From positions 329,739-377,169 of the forward strand of contig NZ_KB903293.1 of NCBI RefSeq assembly GCF_000379685.1: a stretch of 47,431 bases of DNA, written 5' to 3'. Position numbers and translations under genes: made by a program. Under the pieces are notes generated by a model. The model did no database searches. It was not told the origin of the DNA and saw nothing but the letters and a program-made list of their open reading frames with translations. Below are positions 34,708 through 44,312 of this stretch, piece after piece. This DNA comes from Catelliglobosispora koreensis DSM 44566. GTDB taxonomy: Bacteria; Actinomycetota; Actinomycetes; Mycobacteriales; Micromonosporaceae. Every line of letters begins with the position of its first letter. Positions within the stretch are counted from its first letter, which is position 1.

Positions 34708-36020
34708 CGGTCACATCCACCCATCACGGGGTCAAGCGAGGCGCCGCCCGCGATCACATCGGCGAGCAAGCCACCCTCGGCCATGGCCGGAATCGCTTGC
34801 AGGTTCACAAAACTGGGCTCGCGGTAGTGCACCCGGTAAGGCCGTGTGCCACCGTCGGAAATCGCGTGTATACCAAGCTCGCCGCGCGGTGCCTCGATCT
34901 GCACATAGACCTGGCCCGGGGGCACCCGGAATCCTTCGGTCACCAGCTTGAAGTGGTGGATGAGGGATTCCATCGACTCGCCCATGATCTTCGCGACGTG
35001 CTCAAGCGAGTTGCCCATGCCGTCCACACCAACAGCGAGCTGGGCCGGCCAGGCGATCTTCTTGTCTTCCACCATGACCGGGCCCGGCCGCAGCCGGTCC
35101 AGGCATTGCTGAACGATTTTCAGCGACTCGCGCATCTCGCCGAGCCGCACTTGGTAGCGGCCCCACACGTCAGCGTCGTTAGACGTCGGAACGTCGAATT
35201 CGTATGTCTCGTAACCGCAGTAGGGCATCGTCTTACGCAGATCCCAGCCGAGGCCAGCGCTGCGCAGCACCGGACCGGTGATGCCGAGCGCCATGCAGCC
35301 GGTGACGTCCAGGACAGCGACGCCCTTGGTGCGCGCCTCCCAGATCGGCTGGCCGCTGAGTAGGTCCTCGTATTCCTTGATGCGCTTGGGCATGAAGCCG
35401 AGGAACTCTTTGATCTTCTTGATCGCCTCGGGCGGAACGTCTTGGCTGACGCCACCGGGGCGCACGTAAGCCATGTTCATCCGCAGGCCGGTAATCATCT
35501 CGAAGATGTCGAGGATGAACTCACGCTCACGGAACCCGTAGATCATCATGGACAGCGCGCCGAGCTCCATACCCGTGGTGGCAAGCCACACCAGGTGCGA
35601 GGAGATGCGGTTCAGCTCCATCATCATGACCCGGATAACCGTTGCCCGGTCAGGGATCTGCTCCTCGATGCCGAGCAGCTTCTCCACCGCGAGGCAGTAG
35701 CCCGTCTCGTTGAAGATCGGTGCGAGGTAGTCCATGCGGGTCACGAACGTGGTGCCCTGGGTCCAGTTGCGGAACTCCAGGTTCTTCTCGATGCCCGTGT
35801 GCAGATAACCCACGACCAGGCGGCAGTCGGTGACGGTCTCGCCTTCGAGTTCGAGCACCAGCCGCAGCACGCCGTGGGTCGACGGGTGCTGTGGGCCCAT
35901 GTTGACGACGATTTTCTCGTCATGCAACGGATCGTGTCCGCTGATGATGTCGTCCCAGTCGCCACCGGTGACGGTGAAGACCTTGCCCTCGGTGGTTTCG
36001 CGTTCCGGTGCGTAGCTCAT
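34704..36020 (-). CDS. nuoD: NADH-quinone oxidoreductase subunit D
   Basis: The product is 438 residues, homologous to the large subunit of NiFe hydrogenases but without the metal ligands. It forms the quinone-binding cavity with Nuo[21 protein letters not shown], in two parts near 41-60, contains the conserved histidines of the quinone site. [12 protein letters not shown] and the C-terminal RIRxxSFxNL-like region ([11 protein letters not shown]) are also seen. It overlaps both nuoC and nuoE by 4 bases. Confidence 0.97.
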   Translation of the reverse strand: MSYAPERETTEGKVFTVTGGDWDDIISGHDPLHDEKIVVNMGPQHPSTHGVLRLVLELEGETVTDCRLVVGYLHTGIEKNLEFRNWTQGTTFVTRMDYLAPIFNETGYCLAVEKLLGIEEQIPDRATVIRVMMMELNRISSHLVWLATTGMELGALSMMIYGFREREFILDIFEMITGLRMNMAYVRPGGVSQDVPPEAIKKIKEFLGFMPKRIKEYEDLLSGQPIWEARTKGVAVLDVTGCMALGITGPVLRSAGLGWDLRKTMPYCGYETYEFDVPTSNDADVWGRYQVRLGEMRESLKIVQQCLDRLRPGPVMVEDKKIAWPAQLAVGVDGMGNSLEHVAKIMGESMESLIHHFKLVTEGFRVPPGQVYVQIEAPRGELGIHAISDGGTRPYRVHYREPSFVNLQAIPAMAEGGLLADVIAGGASLDPVMGGCDR

Positions 36021-36652
36021 CGGTAGGACCGCCTCTGATCAGGTGGGGGGATCTCCACGCCCTTGTACTCGACCGGCACACCACCGAGCGGGTAATCCTT
36101 GCGCTGCGGGTATCCCTCCCAGTCATCCGGCATCAGGATCCGGGTCAGACCCGGGTGACCGTCGAAGATGATGCCGAACATGTCGTAGGTTTCCCGCTCC
36201 TGCCAGTCGGCGGTGGGGTAAATGCTCGTCACACTCGGCAGGTGGGGATCGTCCACAGTGACCGCGCACTCCAGACGGATCCGGCGGCGGTAGGTCATGG
36301 ACGTGAGGTGATAGACCGCGTGCAGGCGGCGCTCGTCGGAGCCGAAGTAGTCGGCACCCGACACTGAGGAGCAAAGCTCGTAACGCAACGACGGATCGTC
36401 ACGCATGATGGCGCACACTTCAGCGATCTTCGACGGGACAATGTGGAGCGTCAGCTCACCACGGTCAACGACGACCCGCTCGATCGCGTCATTGAACCCC
36501 GGGTAGGCCTCTTCGAGGGCGTCGACAACTTCGTCGAAATCGCCGCCGAACGGCCGCTGGGACTCCAGCACCGGGGACTTGCGGGTGACGAGGCCACCGA
36601 AGCCAGACGTGTCACCGGACCCGCCGACTCCGAACATGCCGTGCTCGGTCAT
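36017..36652 (-). CDS. nuoC: NADH-quinone oxidoreductase subunit C
   Basis: The product is 211 residues from ATG 36652, which overlaps the nuoB stop in ATGA. It is a peripheral-arm structural subunit without cofactor. The family signature is clear: [32 protein letters not shown] and [15 protein letters not shown]. It is separate from NuoD, unlike the fused E. coli NuoCD. Confidence 0.96.
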   Translation of the reverse strand: MTEHGMFGVGGSGDTSGFGGLVTRKSPVLESQRPFGGDFDEVVDALEEAYPGFNDAIERVVVDRGELTLHIVPSKIAEVCAIMRDDPSLRYELCSSVSGADYFGSDERRLHAVYHLTSMTYRRRIRLECAVTVDDPHLPSVTSIYPTADWQERETYDMFGIIFDGHPGLTRILMPDDWEGYPQRKDYPLGGVPVEYKGVEIPPPDQRRSYR

Positions 36653-37305
36653 ACGTGCGTCCCCCGTTCCATCCACTTCTGAATGCGCAGCTGCTCTTCT
36701 TTGCCTTCAGCCGCGGCCTTTTCCCACTCCGCGCGCAGCTTCTTGTTGTGGCTGTAGCTCGACGGCATCGACCCAGGAGCGACGACCGGCTTGCCGTAGC
36801 GCGCTTCCTTCTCGGCCTTCATCTTTTCGCCGTTCTTGCCGAGCGGCTCCGCCATGATCTTCTCGTGCAGTTTGAGGATCGCGTCGAGGAGCATCTCGGG
36901 GCGCGGCGGGCAACCCGGCAGGTACATGTCGACCGGCACGATGTGGTCGACGCCCTGAACGATCGCGTAGTTGTTGAACATGCCGCCCGACGAGGCACAG
37001 ACACCCATCGACAGCACCCACTTCGGGTCGGGCATCTGGTCGTAGATCTGGCGCAGCACCGGGGCCATCTTCTGGCTCACGCGGCCGGCCACGATCATCA
37101 GGTCGGCCTGACGCGGCGAGGCCCGGAAGACCTCCATGCCCCAGCGCGCGGTGTCATAACGGGCCGCACCGGTCGCCATCATCTCGATCGCGCAGCAGGC
37201 CAAACCGAAGGTGGCAGGCCAGAACGAGGCCTTACGCGTCCAGTTGACCAGGCCCTGCACCGTGGTGAGGAGAACCCCTGAGGGAAGTTTCTCTTCGAGT
37301 CCCAT
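36649..37305 (-). CDS. nuoB: NADH-quinone oxidoreductase subunit B
   Basis: The product is 218 residues. It carries the terminal cluster N2 through the tandem cysteines of [10 protein letters not shown] plus GVCASSGG and LPGCPPRPE, all present. It reduces quinone together with NuoD. The charged C-terminal tail ([24 protein letters not shown]) is typical for actinobacterial NuoB. The gene follows nuoA by 3 bases. Confidence 0.97.
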   Translation of the reverse strand: MGLEEKLPSGVLLTTVQGLVNWTRKASFWPATFGLACCAIEMMATGAARYDTARWGMEVFRASPRQADLMIVAGRVSQKMAPVLRQIYDQMPDPKWVLSMGVCASSGGMFNNYAIVQGVDHIVPVDMYLPGCPPRPEMLLDAILKLHEKIMAEPLGKNGEKMKAEKEARYGKPVVAPGSMPSSYSHNKKLRAEWEKAAAEGKEEQLRIQKWMERGTHV

Positions 37306-37308
37306 GCT

Positions 37309-37674
37309 TTAGTCCCAATCCAAGCCGCCGCGCCGCCACACGTACGTATAGGCGATGAACACGGTGATGATGAAGATGACCATCTCAACGAAACCGAAGA
37401 CGCCCAGCATGTTGAAGCTGACAGCCCAGGGATAAAGGAAGATGATCTCAATGTCGAAGACGATGAAGAGCATCGCGGTCAAGTAGAACTTGACCGGGAA
37501 CCGGCCGCCACCAATGGGTTGCGGTGTCGGTTCGATGCCACACTCATAGGCATCAAGCTTGGCCCGGTTAAACCGGCGTGGCCCGATGAAGGGTGCCGCC
37601 GCCACGGAGAACAGCCCAAAGGCTCCGGCGAGCGCGAACAGGCCCACGATGGGCACATATGCGGAAAGTGACAT
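37309..37674 (-). CDS. nuoA: NADH-quinone oxidoreductase subunit A
   Basis: The product is 121 residues with three membrane helices. YECGIEPTPQPIGGGRFPVKFYL carries the loop that lines the quinone cavity (given here as two pieces, YECGIEP and RFPVKFYL). The acidic helix FIVFDIEIIFLYPW is also present. It is the first nuo gene. Only 56 bases separate it from the menJ stop, so it is probably read through from the menJ promoter. Confidence 0.97.
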   Translation of the reverse strand: MSLSAYVPIVGLFALAGAFGLFSVAAAPFIGPRRFNRAKLDAYECGIEPTPQPIGGGRFPVKFYLTAMLFIVFDIEIIFLYPWAVSFNMLGVFGFVEMVIFIITVFIAYTYVWRRGGLDWD

Positions 37675-37730
37675 CAGGCTTACCTAGTCTCGATCACTAG
37701 TCATCATGGCGATCCTCACCTGTTGTGCCT

Positions 37731-39002
37731 CTATACAGCGGGCGCCACGCGGGACATGGCGTTGATGATCCGGTCCATGGCATCGCCGCCACGGGGGTCG
37801 GTCAGGTTCGCCAGAAGCTTCAGCACAAACCGCATCAACGTCGGGTGCGGCATGCCGTGCTTCGTCGCGATCTTCATGACCTGTGGGTTGCCGATGAGCT
37901 TTACGAAGACCCCACCGAGCCGGTAATACCCACCGAAGCGGCTCTTGAGTTCTTGTGGATAGGCGTGCAACGCGAGTTCGCGTGCCTGACCCGCCGGGCG
38001 GGCCAGTGCCTGCAGGGCGATCTCCGCGGCCAGCTGGCCTGATTCCATCGCGTAGGCGATGCCCTCACCGTTGAAGGGATTGACCATGCCACCGCTATCG
38101 CCAACAAGCATCATTCCACGGGCGTAGTGCGGCGTACGGTTAAAGCCCATAGGTAGTGCGGCACCAAGAATCTTGCCGTCGGCGTTGGCCTCGTCCGTCA
38201 GGCCCCACTCGGGCGGCGTCGCGGCCATCCAGTCGCTGAGCATCTGGCGGTAGTTGGTCTGCTGATAGGCCTTGGAGGAGTTCAGCACCCCGAGCCCAAC
38301 GTTGATCCGGCCGTCGCCGAGCCCGAAGATCCAGCCATAGCCGGGCAGCAGGTTGTCGCCTGCTTCCTTGCTCCGCAGCTCGAGCCACGACTCCAGATAA
38401 TCGTCGTCAGCTTTGACCGCGCAGCGGTAGTAGCGGCGGACCGCCACGCCCATCGGCCGGTCGTCACGCTTGTTGTAGCCGAGTGCTTGCGGGAACTTGC
38501 CCGACACACCATCAGCCGCGATCACCAGAGGAGCCCGGAAGACCTTGTCACCAGCGGGGGTGCTGACCTCAACGCCGGTAACTCGCGCTTGCGCGTCGAG
38601 CAGGGGTGCCGTCACCTTGTGACCCGTCAGGAGCGTGGCTCCGGCTTTGACCGCCTGCTTGGCGAGCATGTCGTCAAAGTCCAGCCGCGTGCGCACCAGC
38701 CCGAAATCCGGGTAGGCGGCCAGCTCTGGCCACTTCAGCTCAAGCCGCAGGCCACCGCCGATCACACGCAGCCCCTTGTTTTGCAGCCAGCCAGCTTCTG
38801 GGGACACGTCAATCCCCATGTCGATGAGCTGCTTGACCGCCCGTGGGGTCAGCCCGTCGCCGCAGACCTTCTCCCGCGGGAACTCGGTCTTTTCCAGCAA
38901 CAGCACCTTCGCACCGTGCTTGGCCAGGTGGTATGCGGTAGCCGACCCACCGGGCCCGGCCCCAACGACAATCACGTCGGCATCGACATCGGTCTGAGTC
39001 AT
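37731..39002 (-). CDS. menJ: Geranylgeranyl reductase-family flavoprotein, probable menaquinone reductase MenJ
   Basis: The product is 423 residues from ATG 39002 (GGAGG five bases upstream); the frame extends four residues further. The Rossmann FAD motif GAGPGGS is at 14-20, the family motif PREKVCGDGLTP is near 46-57, and the second FAD motif LVGDSGGMVNPFNGEGIAYA is near 310-329. This family saturates isoprenoid chains. Its mycobacterial member MenJ reduces one isoprene unit of menaquinone, and the nuo neighbourhood supports that role here. Chlorophyll or archaeal lipid synthesis would not fit. It follows a Rex-type operator and probably leads the nuo transcript. Confidence 0.85.
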   Translation of the reverse strand: MTQTDVDADVIVVGAGPGGSATAYHLAKHGAKVLLLEKTEFPREKVCGDGLTPRAVKQLIDMGIDVSPEAGWLQNKGLRVIGGGLRLELKWPELAAYPDFGLVRTRLDFDDMLAKQAVKAGATLLTGHKVTAPLLDAQARVTGVEVSTPAGDKVFRAPLVIAADGVSGKFPQALGYNKRDDRPMGVAVRRYYRCAVKADDDYLESWLELRSKEAGDNLLPGYGWIFGLGDGRINVGLGVLNSSKAYQQTNYRQMLSDWMAATPPEWGLTDEANADGKILGAALPMGFNRTPHYARGMMLVGDSGGMVNPFNGEGIAYAMESGQLAAEIALQALARPAGQARELALHAYPQELKSRFGGYYRLGGVFVKLIGNPQVMKIATKHGMPHPTLMRFVLKLLANLTDPRGGDAMDRIINAMSRVAPAV

Positions 39003-39028
39003 GGTCACCTCCACCGGCCCGAGCTTTG

Positions 39029-39057
39029 ATCCTTAACGCTCGTGAAAGTCTTCACAA
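39029..39057 (-). promoter_or_regulatory. Rex operator overlapping the menJ-nuo promoter
   Basis: TCGTGAAAGTCTTCACAA (39040-39057) matches the Streptomyces Rex operator TTGTGAA-N4-TTCACAA at 13 of 14 defined positions. On the - strand it reads TTGTGA as a -35, followed after 16 bp by TAAGGAT (39035-39029) as a -10, and menJ starts 26 bases beyond. Rex represses when NADH/NAD+ is low and releases DNA when NADH rises. The nuo operon of Streptomyces coelicolor is a known Rex target. Confidence 0.85.
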
Positions 39058-39113
39058 GCGCGTCCGTCGGGCAGTCTAGGCCTGTATCAGGACCCTAGAT
39101 AAGTTAGGCGACC

Positions 39114-39617
39114 CTAAGTTGCTGTTTGCCCCGCGAGAGCCAGTGCGGCGAGGGTGGAATCAACCAAAGAGGCATCACCTTTGGCGCGGCGCAACCGCAG
39201 CGCTTCCCAGAAACAGGTGATGGCAGCCGACCGCTGTCCGGCCTCAAGGTAGTGCTTGCCAAGGTGCTGCAAGGCGAAATCAAGCAACAGCTGATTCTCC
39301 GCGCGGGCTTGCTTCACGGCCCGCTGATATTCGGTGTACGCCGCGCGCAGGTCACCGTGATAACGGAACGCGTCGCCAAGGTTGATGCGTGCTTTGATCT
39401 CCGTATCACTGTCCCTATTGGAGACCGCATCGGTGACGACGCCGTCGAGGATCACGACCGCCTCGCTGTAGTTCCCCAGGGCGATCAGCCCGAGCCCGAG
39501 CCGGCGACGGCTGGCCGCATCCGTAGCGCCACGAAGTTCCTCCACGGACCGCTGCAAAGCGACCGCGTCGGCAGGCACCATCCGAAGGCGATCATCGAGC
39601 GTGATCAGATCGTCCAT
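39114..39617 (-). CDS. Tetratricopeptide-repeat protein
   Basis: The product is 167 residues without signal peptide or membrane segment. About three TPR-like helix pairs are visible: GLIALGNYSEAVVILDGV, ARINLGDAFRYHGDLRAAYT and LGKHYLEAGQRSAAITCFW. TPR proteins act as protein-protein scaffolds. The gene starts 4 bases after the radical SAM stop and should be co-transcribed with it. It ends before the menJ promoter. The partner is unknown. Confidence 0.85.
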   Translation of the reverse strand: MDDLITLDDRLRMVPADAVALQRSVEELRGATDAASRRRLGLGLIALGNYSEAVVILDGVVTDAVSNRDSDTEIKARINLGDAFRYHGDLRAAYTEYQRAVKQARAENQLLLDFALQHLGKHYLEAGQRSAAITCFWEALRLRRAKGDASLVDSTLAALALAGQTAT

Positions 39618-39621
39618 CGCC

Positions 39622-41118
39622 TCACCATAGGGGTGTAGCGGCTATTTTCTCAGTCGTTGCAACGGGATTGATAGGTAGCTCACGCGCGGGCTCGTCATTG
39701 TTACCCACACCATAACGTCGGCAGGCACGGCGCACCCGTGCTGTCACCAGACGCTGATAGTCAGCGCTCGCATAGGCGCGCTCTCGATAGAGCCGAGCGT
39801 AAAGCGGCATCAGATCCGGGTAGTTCTGCTGGATCCAGCCGAGGTACCACTCGCGGGCGCCAGGGCGCAGATGCAGCACGATCGGTGTGATGCTGACCGC
39901 ACCCGAGGCTGCGATGGCCGCCACAGTGCGGTCGATCACGTCCTCGGTGTCGGTGAGACCCGGCAGGATCGGCGCCATCAGCACGGGAATCCGCAACCCG
40001 GCATCGGTTAACTCGCGCACCGCCTGAAGCCGCCGCATCGGCGATGGCGTGCCTGATTCGACGAGACGCCATAGTTCCTCATCGATCAGCCCCACCGAGA
40101 AGGCGACCGACACGCGTGCCCGCTCCCCAAGCTTCAGCAGCAGCGGCAGATCGCGCAGGACCAGCGTGCCCTTGGTGAGAATGGACAGTGGATTACGGAA
40201 GTCGATCAGCGCTTGGATGATGCCAGGCATCAGCTGATAGCGGCCCTCGGCACGCTGGTAACAATCCACATTGGTGCCCATCGCGATGCTGTGCCCGCCC
40301 CACCGCGCGGAAGACAACTCGCGCCGCAGCACTTCGACCGCGTTCACCTTGACGACGATCTTCGAGTCGAAGTCGTGCCCAGCATCGAGATCGAGATAGG
40401 TGTGTGTCTTGCGGGCGAAGCAGTTGTGGCTGATCACTCCGTCGGCGATGAAGTCACCGGTGCCCGTGGTGATGTCCCACATCGGCATCTCGTGCCCGAT
40501 CGCTTCGATCGACAGCACTTCCCTTGGCGCAGGACGCTCCTCCTGCAGCACGGACAGCGGCCCGTCGTTGGCCAGGCCCAGCACCCGGGACCCTGGCGTC
40601 AAGAAGGGGCGCAGTCCGGGCCCGCCCACGGAAGCGGTCACGTGCTTCCATCCGCTGTCAGTCAGGAAGCGATGATCGCTGCTCGCCAACAGAACGGTGC
40701 CGTCATCAAGGACAAGACGGTAGGCGGCTTTCACCGTCGGCCATTTAGCCAGCACCGTGGTGATCGTGTAGCGCCGCGACTGTCCTTCCGGGACGGTGCC
40801 GACGATCGCGTCACCAATCTCAATGTCTTGCAACAGCCGCCACGTGCCGTCGGGCAACAGGATCGGCGTATCGCCCGCCAGGCAATAGGTGCACGCGTGC
40901 GAACAGCCCCGGTAGGGATTGATGGTGTATTCGAACCCCATGCGGCTCTGCCCGAGTTTGTTGATCAGAGACTTGGCATTGACTTCATAGAACGTCATGC
41001 CCGCGAACCCAGGCGTGTTGAAGGTGCGCCGCACCATGCCGGGCAGCAGATGGTCAGGTTCTTCCTCGGTCAAGCCAGTCCAGCGCACCAGCTCATTCAA
41101 ACACACGTTCGAAAACAT
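39622..41118 (-). CDS. Rv2578c-family radical SAM protein interrupted by a mini-intein
   Basis: The translated precursor is 498 residues. The extein is about 344 residues and resembles Mycobacterium Rv2578c: VRWTGLTEEE..., YTINPYRGCSHACTY, then after the intein CFARKTHTYLDLDAGHDF, MGTNVDCYQRAEGRYQLMPG and SILTKGTLVLRDL. The radical SAM motif CX3CX2C is C72, C76 and then C79, the first intein residue. After splicing, C233 takes its place. The substrate of this family is not known to me. ATG 41118 lies only 10 bases after a strong hairpin and has no clear ribosome site. GTG 41088 (VRW, where relatives begin) is a reasonable alternative start. Confidence 0.9.
   Translation of the reverse strand: MFSNVCLNELVRWTGLTEEEPDHLLPGMVRRTFNTPGFAGMTFYEVNAKSLINKLGQSRMGFEYTINPYRGCSHACTYCLAGDTPILLPDGTWRLLQDIEIGDAIVGTVPEGQSRRYTITTVLAKWPTVKAAYRLVLDDGTVLLASSDHRFLTDSGWKHVTASVGGPGLRPFLTPGSRVLGLANDGPLSVLQEERPAPREVLSIEAIGHEMPMWDITTGTGDFIADGVISHNCFARKTHTYLDLDAGHDFDSKIVVKVNAVEVLRRELSSARWGGHSIAMGTNVDCYQRAEGRYQLMPGIIQALIDFRNPLSILTKGTLVLRDLPLLLKLGERARVSVAFSVGLIDEELWRLVESGTPSPMRRLQAVRELTDAGLRIPVLMAPILPGLTDTEDVIDRTVAAIAASGAVSITPIVLHLRPGAREWYLGWIQQNYPDLMPLYARLYRERAYASADYQRLVTARVRRACRRYGVGNNDEPARELPINPVATTEKIAATPLW
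40423..40884 (-). other. Mini-intein coding segment (154 residues, C79-N232)
   Basis: The segment begins CLAGDTPILLPDG, a canonical intein N-terminus. Its block B is SSDHRFLT with the conserved histidine. It ends FIADGVISHN followed by Cys +1, the canonical C-terminal His-Asn/Cys junction. All residues for class 1 splicing are present, so splicing should work. There is no room for a LAGLIDADG or HNH homing endonuclease, so it is a mini-intein. Its junctions fall exactly on the third cysteine of the host iron-sulfur motif. Confidence 0.93.
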
Positions 41119-41128
41119 CTACAAGGGC

Positions 41129-41165
41129 GGCGCCCGGTTGCCGTGACCGTCGGCAACCGGGCGCC
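41129..41165 (-). terminator. Terminator after the subtilase gene
   Basis: A perfect 15-bp stem (41129-41143 with 41151-41165, arm GGCGCCCGGTTGCCG) closes a 7-base loop. It lies 13 bases after the subtilase stop on the - strand and directly before the radical SAM gene. The T-tract is poor. Confidence 0.75.
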
Positions 41166-41178
41166 TGAGGAAAGACCG

Positions 41179-44139
41179 TTATCCGGTAACGGAAACGACC
41201 GTTGACGCGATCTCTGACGTGCCATTTCCGTAACTGACAACGCCGAGATAGCGAACCCCTGCCGTCAGACCGGACCAGCCGATCGTGACGGTCGCACTGG
41301 CACCGAGCGTCACAGCCTGCGACGCCGGGGTGGCCGTGAAGTTTCCAGCCGATCCCGGTGCCACGACCCAGTGGTTGTGCTTGGCGGTAACCCCGGTTTC
41401 ACCGGGCGCCAAGGCGAACGCCACGACGTAAATGTCGTAACTGCCCGCACCGAGGGTGACTGATTCTTCTGACGTGCCACCGGCACTCAGGCCGACCTGG
41501 CTGGCGGTGCCCGCCTGGTACACGAACATATCCAGGTCTGTTCCGGACAGATAGTCCGATTCAAACGTGGAGAACCGTCCGAGCTTGCTGCCCGCTGGCA
41601 CCGTGACCGTCACCTTGCCCACGCCGGGACCCACAGCGGGGGCGGCCTGGTTGAAGTTGGGCTGAGTGCCAGTGATCGCGAGGTTGGTCACCGTGGCGGC
41701 GACCAATCCGTTGGGGGCAGCCGTCAGCGTTCCGGTGTATCCAGCCTTGGCTGAGACAGCGACCGATCCGCTGGCGCCAGTTCCGCTAATAGCGGTGGGA
41801 ACGCCAAGCTGCACCGGGCGAACCGCGATCGGGCTGCGCACGACGTGGTCGCGCTTACCGAGCGGTCCGTTGGTGCCCGGGAACTCTTTCCACGTCAAGG
41901 ATCCGAACGTATACGCCCCAAACGCGGCCGAAGTACGTGTGATCTTGACGGTGAACGAGGCGGTCTGGCCCTTGGGAATGATGAGTGCCTCAGGCGAAAC
42001 CTTGACCGTGGTACCAGGTGGGGCCTGAACCTGAGCCTGGTAGATCACCGCGTGGTTGCTGGTGTTCGTGACCTTGCGGGTAATGGTTTGCGTCCCGGGC
42101 AGGTCACCGACGGCGATCGACGGGTAGTTCAGGTCGCTGGGGTCGATGGAGCCCGTGATGTCACAGGTCCCATCCGTGAGCTGACCGGTGCCGCAGATGA
42201 AGCGAATCCAGTCAGTGTAAGAAGAGTCGTAGACCAGACCCGGGTCAAACGAGCGACCCGAATTCACGTGACCGGAACCGAAGTCCAGCGGGGTGGCGTT
42301 AACGGCACCACGCTGAATCGGCGCACCGGTGTTGTCGGTCTGCGACGCGGTCGTCATGAGGGCCGACTTGACCCAGATCGGCGACCAGGTGGGGTGCTTG
42401 CTCCGGACTAGGGCGGCCAAACCAGCGATGTGCGGGCTGGACATCGAAGTGCCAGAGAGCGCGTTGTAAAGGTTGCCGTTGTTACCGGTCGGTGAAACCG
42501 CCGCGATAACGTCGACACCCGGTGCGGTGATGTCCGGCTTAAGCAGGTCACCATCGCCTGACAGGGCAGGACCGGCCGACGAGAAGGAAGCCACGTTGGG
42601 CGCCCGCCCGATCGACGGTGTCCCGGCGGAAAGCGACGCGGTCGCACCAGCGGTCGCGGCGTATGCCTTGATAGCCAAGCCATTCGCGCTTTGCAGGTGA
42701 ACCGTTGGCACATAGTGGAAGTCAGCGTTCAGCGAGCTGTCAGGGCTGTTGTACAACACCATCCCGACGCCGCCCGTGTTCTTGACTTCCAGGCTCTTGT
42801 CAACGCGAGCGTTGACGCCGCGCTTGCACAGCACGATCTTTCCGGCCACGAGCGCCGGGTCAAGCGTGCCGAGGAAGCAAAGTTCCGCTTCAGCCGGGTT
42901 GGCGCCCGCCTTCGCCGCCGCGACCGAGTCGATGAGACCCGTCGAAGCGACAGCCGGTCCGGCACCAACACCCGTGTAGGTCGCGCCGTTTCCGAGCGTG
43001 ACCGACTTGGTGAAGTTGCGGTCGTGAGTGGACGCCGCAACCGTGGTCAGCCAGGGCGAGTTGTGCGCGACGGTGGTCGCGCCCGGGCCGGAGTTACCGG
43101 CTGAGGCGGCCACAAACACGCCAGCGGCGGCGGCGTTGAAGAACGCCACCTCCACCGGGTCCAAAACGGACGTACGCGAACCGGAAATGGAGTAGTTGAG
43201 CACATCCACACCGTCGGCGATAGCGTCCTCGATAGCGTTGACACTGTCGAACGTGCCACAGCCACCGGCCCAGCAGACCTTGTAAACACCAATGCGCGCG
43301 GCTGGAGCCATACCGGAGGCGGTGCCTACGGAAACCCCATTGATGACCGCGTTGACGCCGTGGTTGCCCGCGGCGGTCGAAGCGGTGTGCGAGCCGTGCG
43401 AGTCGTCATCGCGAGGCGAGAGCGACTCCCAGCTTTCCGAAAGCCCGGCATCGTTGTAATACCGGGCGCCGATCACCTTGTTGTTGCACGACACCGTATT
43501 CGTGGCACCTTCATCACAGGTGCCCGACCACTTGCCGTCGATGATCGCCTGGTCCGGGCGCGGTTCTGACAGCGGGGCGAAACTGGGGCTCTCGGGCCAG
43601 AAGCCGGTGTCGATGACACCGACAATCACGCCGAGGCCAGCGTTCGCGTCGCCGCCGAACTGCTTCTGCCACACCCCTGAACTTCCCTCCAGGCCGAGGA
43701 AGGCTGGGGTGGAGATGGTGTCCAGCTTGCGGACCTCATCTTTGATAACGGCTAGCACGCCTTCCGTGCGCGCAAGCTTGGTCGCCTGCGTCCCGGAAAG
43801 CTTTGCCGCGAAACCATTGAAGACGACATCGAGGTCGCCTGCCTTCTGCTTCGCGTCAACACCGGCCGCTTTGAGCGCCCGGTCGTGCTGTGCCTTCAGA
43901 TGTTGGCGGTATGCCTTGGCTTGGGCGGACTTGAGGTCCACTTTGGACCCAGCGGCTGGCTTGGTCGCTGCCAAACCCGCCACCCCACCGGTGTATGACG
44001 CCAGAGGCGCACCAGCCATCTGAACGATGTAGAGCTGGGTGGACTTTGGTGCAGCAGGCGCTGCCGCCTGTGCACTGCCGGCAATCGTCACCACGGATGC
44101 GGTCATCACCGCGGCGACGATGGTGCCTTTGAATGACAC
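41179..44139 (-). CDS. Secreted subtilisin-like serine protease (S8) with PA domain
   Basis: The product is 986 residues from GTG 44139, seven bases after GGGAGG; a TTG two codons upstream is less well spaced. The signal peptide ends near GSAQA-AAPAA. An I9-type propeptide (about 35-135, LYIVQMAGAPLASY ... NGFAAKLSG) precedes the catalytic domain. The triad and oxyanion residues are intact: D177 (GVIDTGFWPES), H248 (DSHGSHTA), N349 (AASAGNSGPG) and S565 (SGTSMSSPHIAG). A protease-associated domain is inserted at about 385-505 (GKIVLCKRGVNARVDKS). Fibronectin-III-like and pre-peptidase-C-like modules make up the last 350 residues. The layout resembles plant-type subtilases found in actinobacteria. 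It acts outside the cell. The gene is monocistronic, with a terminator after it. Confidence 0.93.
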   Translation of the reverse strand: MSFKGTIVAAVMTASVVTIAGSAQAAAPAAPKSTQLYIVQMAGAPLASYTGGVAGLAATKPAAGSKVDLKSAQAKAYRQHLKAQHDRALKAAGVDAKQKAGDLDVVFNGFAAKLSGTQATKLARTEGVLAVIKDEVRKLDTISTPAFLGLEGSSGVWQKQFGGDANAGLGVIVGVIDTGFWPESPSFAPLSEPRPDQAIIDGKWSGTCDEGATNTVSCNNKVIGARYYNDAGLSESWESLSPRDDDSHGSHTASTAAGNHGVNAVINGVSVGTASGMAPAARIGVYKVCWAGGCGTFDSVNAIEDAIADGVDVLNYSISGSRTSVLDPVEVAFFNAAAAGVFVAASAGNSGPGATTVAHNSPWLTTVAASTHDRNFTKSVTLGNGATYTGVGAGPAVASTGLIDSVAAAKAGANPAEAELCFLGTLDPALVAGKIVLCKRGVNARVDKSLEVKNTGGVGMVLYNSPDSSLNADFHYVPTVHLQSANGLAIKAYAATAGATASLSAGTPSIGRAPNVASFSSAGPALSGDGDLLKPDITAPGVDVIAAVSPTGNNGNLYNALSGTSMSSPHIAGLAALVRSKHPTWSPIWVKSALMTTASQTDNTGAPIQRGAVNATPLDFGSGHVNSGRSFDPGLVYDSSYTDWIRFICGTGQLTDGTCDITGSIDPSDLNYPSIAVGDLPGTQTITRKVTNTSNHAVIYQAQVQAPPGTTVKVSPEALIIPKGQTASFTVKITRTSAAFGAYTFGSLTWKEFPGTNGPLGKRDHVVRSPIAVRPVQLGVPTAISGTGASGSVAVSAKAGYTGTLTAAPNGLVAATVTNLAITGTQPNFNQAAPAVGPGVGKVTVTVPAGSKLGRFSTFESDYLSGTDLDMFVYQAGTASQVGLSAGGTSEESVTLGAGSYDIYVVAFALAPGETGVTAKHNHWVVAPGSAGNFTATPASQAVTLGASATVTIGWSGLTAGVRYLGVVSYGNGTSEIASTVVSVTG

Positions 44140-44243
44140 TGACAAACCTCCCTAGGCTCCTGCACGCACAACTCATGCTGTGCAGCCATCCGCCGAGCCT
44201 AAAGGACGTCGCTAATCCTTGTCGATTTATTGATTTTCTGCGG

Positions 44244-44259
44244 TGGGCGCTTCCGCCCA
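44244..44259 (-). terminator. Short hairpin after ubiE
   Basis: TGGGCG (44244-44249) pairs with CGCCCA (44254-44259) over a 4-base loop. On the - strand it lies about 54 bases after the ubiE stop and is followed by CCGCAGAAAAT. It is the best terminator candidate in the 173-base gap between ubiE and the subtilase gene. No clear promoter for the subtilase can be picked out in the remainder. Confidence 0.4.
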
Positions 44260-44312
44260 TTCCAGATATGCCGGGCTAACGAGTTTCGGTGACAGTTTTG
44301 TCATCCGCGCGG

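Noticed and set aside
44146-44220. Single TGTGCGT heptamer before the subtilase gene as another SARP box
   Set aside because: No partner heptamer occurs 11 or 22 bp away on either side.
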